Shown: positions 6,105 to 6,338 of the stretch, piece by piece
Numbering within the stretch: position 1 is the stretch's first letter
Layout: each line of letters opens with the position of its first letter
DNA from: a candidate division TA06 bacterium
Lineage (GTDB): Bacteria > Hydrothermota > DG-26 > E44-bin18 > JADFOU01
Assembly (NCBI GenBank): GCA_022562655.1
Contig: JADFOU010000121.1
Span: forward strand, 1-6,338
DNA: 6,338 nucleotides
Reading direction: 5' to 3'
Notes under the pieces: model-generated
What the model saw: only the letters and a program-made list of their open reading frames with translations
Database searches by the model: none
Told to the model about the DNA's origin: nothing
Program-made: the position numbers and the translations under genes

Positions 6105-6338
6105 ATGGAAAAGGTAGAAGAACAGAAGAGCCTGGAAGGGGTCGTTCTCTTAGACGAACTGACCGGTCTCTACAACCGCCGCTATTTGAAAGAGCGTCTG
6201 GCCGAGGAGATCGAGAAGGCAGGTCACCAGAATCGATCCTTCTCCTTGATCATGATGGATATCGACTATTTCAAGGAGATCAACGATACCTACGGTCATC
6301 TCTCCGGGGATCGGGCCATTGAGGAGGTGGCGCGGATC
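6105..6338 (+). CDS. second GGDEF diguanylate cyclase family protein (3' partial)
   Basis: ATG 6105 is the first start after an in-frame TAG at 6099-6101, and the frame then stays open for 78 codons to the window edge. After a 16-residue leader (MEKVEEQKSLEGVVLL), residues 17-78 begin a GGDEF domain (DELTGLYN, DIDYFKEIND, GHLSGDRAIEEVAR). All 62 of these residues are identical to residues 16-77 of the upstream protein. The AGDEF motif, the RxxD site and whatever follows lie beyond the edge. By similarity it is probably another GGDEF-ATPase-TPR protein, but only the first part of the cyclase is visible. It lies 201 bases downstream of the first gene in the same direction, with its own possible promoter. 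The leader is unrelated to that of the first gene. Confidence 0.85.
   Translation, partial: MEKVEEQKSLEGVVLLDELTGLYNRRYLKERLAEEIEKAGHQNRSFSLIMMDIDYFKEINDTYGHLSGDRAIEEVARI

Noticed and set aside
6077..6322. 81-residue open frame on the plus strand
   Set aside because: It is out of frame with the GGDEF coding sequence starting at 6105, which matches the upstream protein residue for residue.

Overview
This 6338-base window holds three genes, all on the + strand: the 3' end of a secreted or surface FG-GAP repeat protein, one complete very large signalling gene, and the 5' end of a second signalling gene whose start is a near copy of the first. No tRNA, rRNA, CRISPR array, transposase or phage gene is visible. 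The organism is probably an uncultured bacterium of the Fibrobacteres-Chlorobi-Bacteroidetes (FCB) group or a related candidate phylum. That rests on the FlgD-like / type IX secretion-type C-terminal tail of the first protein, the weak Shine-Dalgarno signals, and the many short dispersed repeats. It is an inference, not an identification.

Layout. Positions 1-1357 encode four FG-GAP beta-propeller repeats, a Cys-containing domain of unknown function, and a C-terminal sorting-type Ig-like domain. Positions 1358-1757 are non-coding: a CAG-rich short repeat, a possible terminator hairpin, a 64-bp imperfect palindrome, and a textbook sigma-70 promoter (TTGACA-18-TATAAT). Positions 1758-5903 encode a 1381-residue protein with an N-terminal GGDEF diguanylate cyclase domain, a central AAA/STAND-type ATPase, about eleven 40-residue TPRs, and a C-terminal region interrupted by two low-complexity segments made of dispersed repeat DNA. 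Positions 5904-6104 are non-coding, with a small hairpin, a possible promoter and a dispersed repeat just before the next start codon. Positions 6105-6338 begin a second GGDEF protein.

How the parts may work together. The large protein has the order effector (GGDEF), NTPase switch (STAND/AAA), sensor (TPR). The GGDEF domain keeps the catalytic AGDEF motif and the RxxD product-inhibition site, so it probably makes cyclic di-GMP. The ATPase and TPRs would control it in response to an unknown ligand or partner. The next gene repeats the first 62 GGDEF codons with seven differences, all synonymous, although the short N-terminal leaders are unrelated. This suggests a tandem, perhaps genome-wide, family with one constant cyclase domain.

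Most noteworthy are the synonymous-only duplication with a sharp edge at the domain boundary, the two in-frame segments of repeat DNA in the C-terminus of the large protein, and the homogenised 120-bp TPR array.
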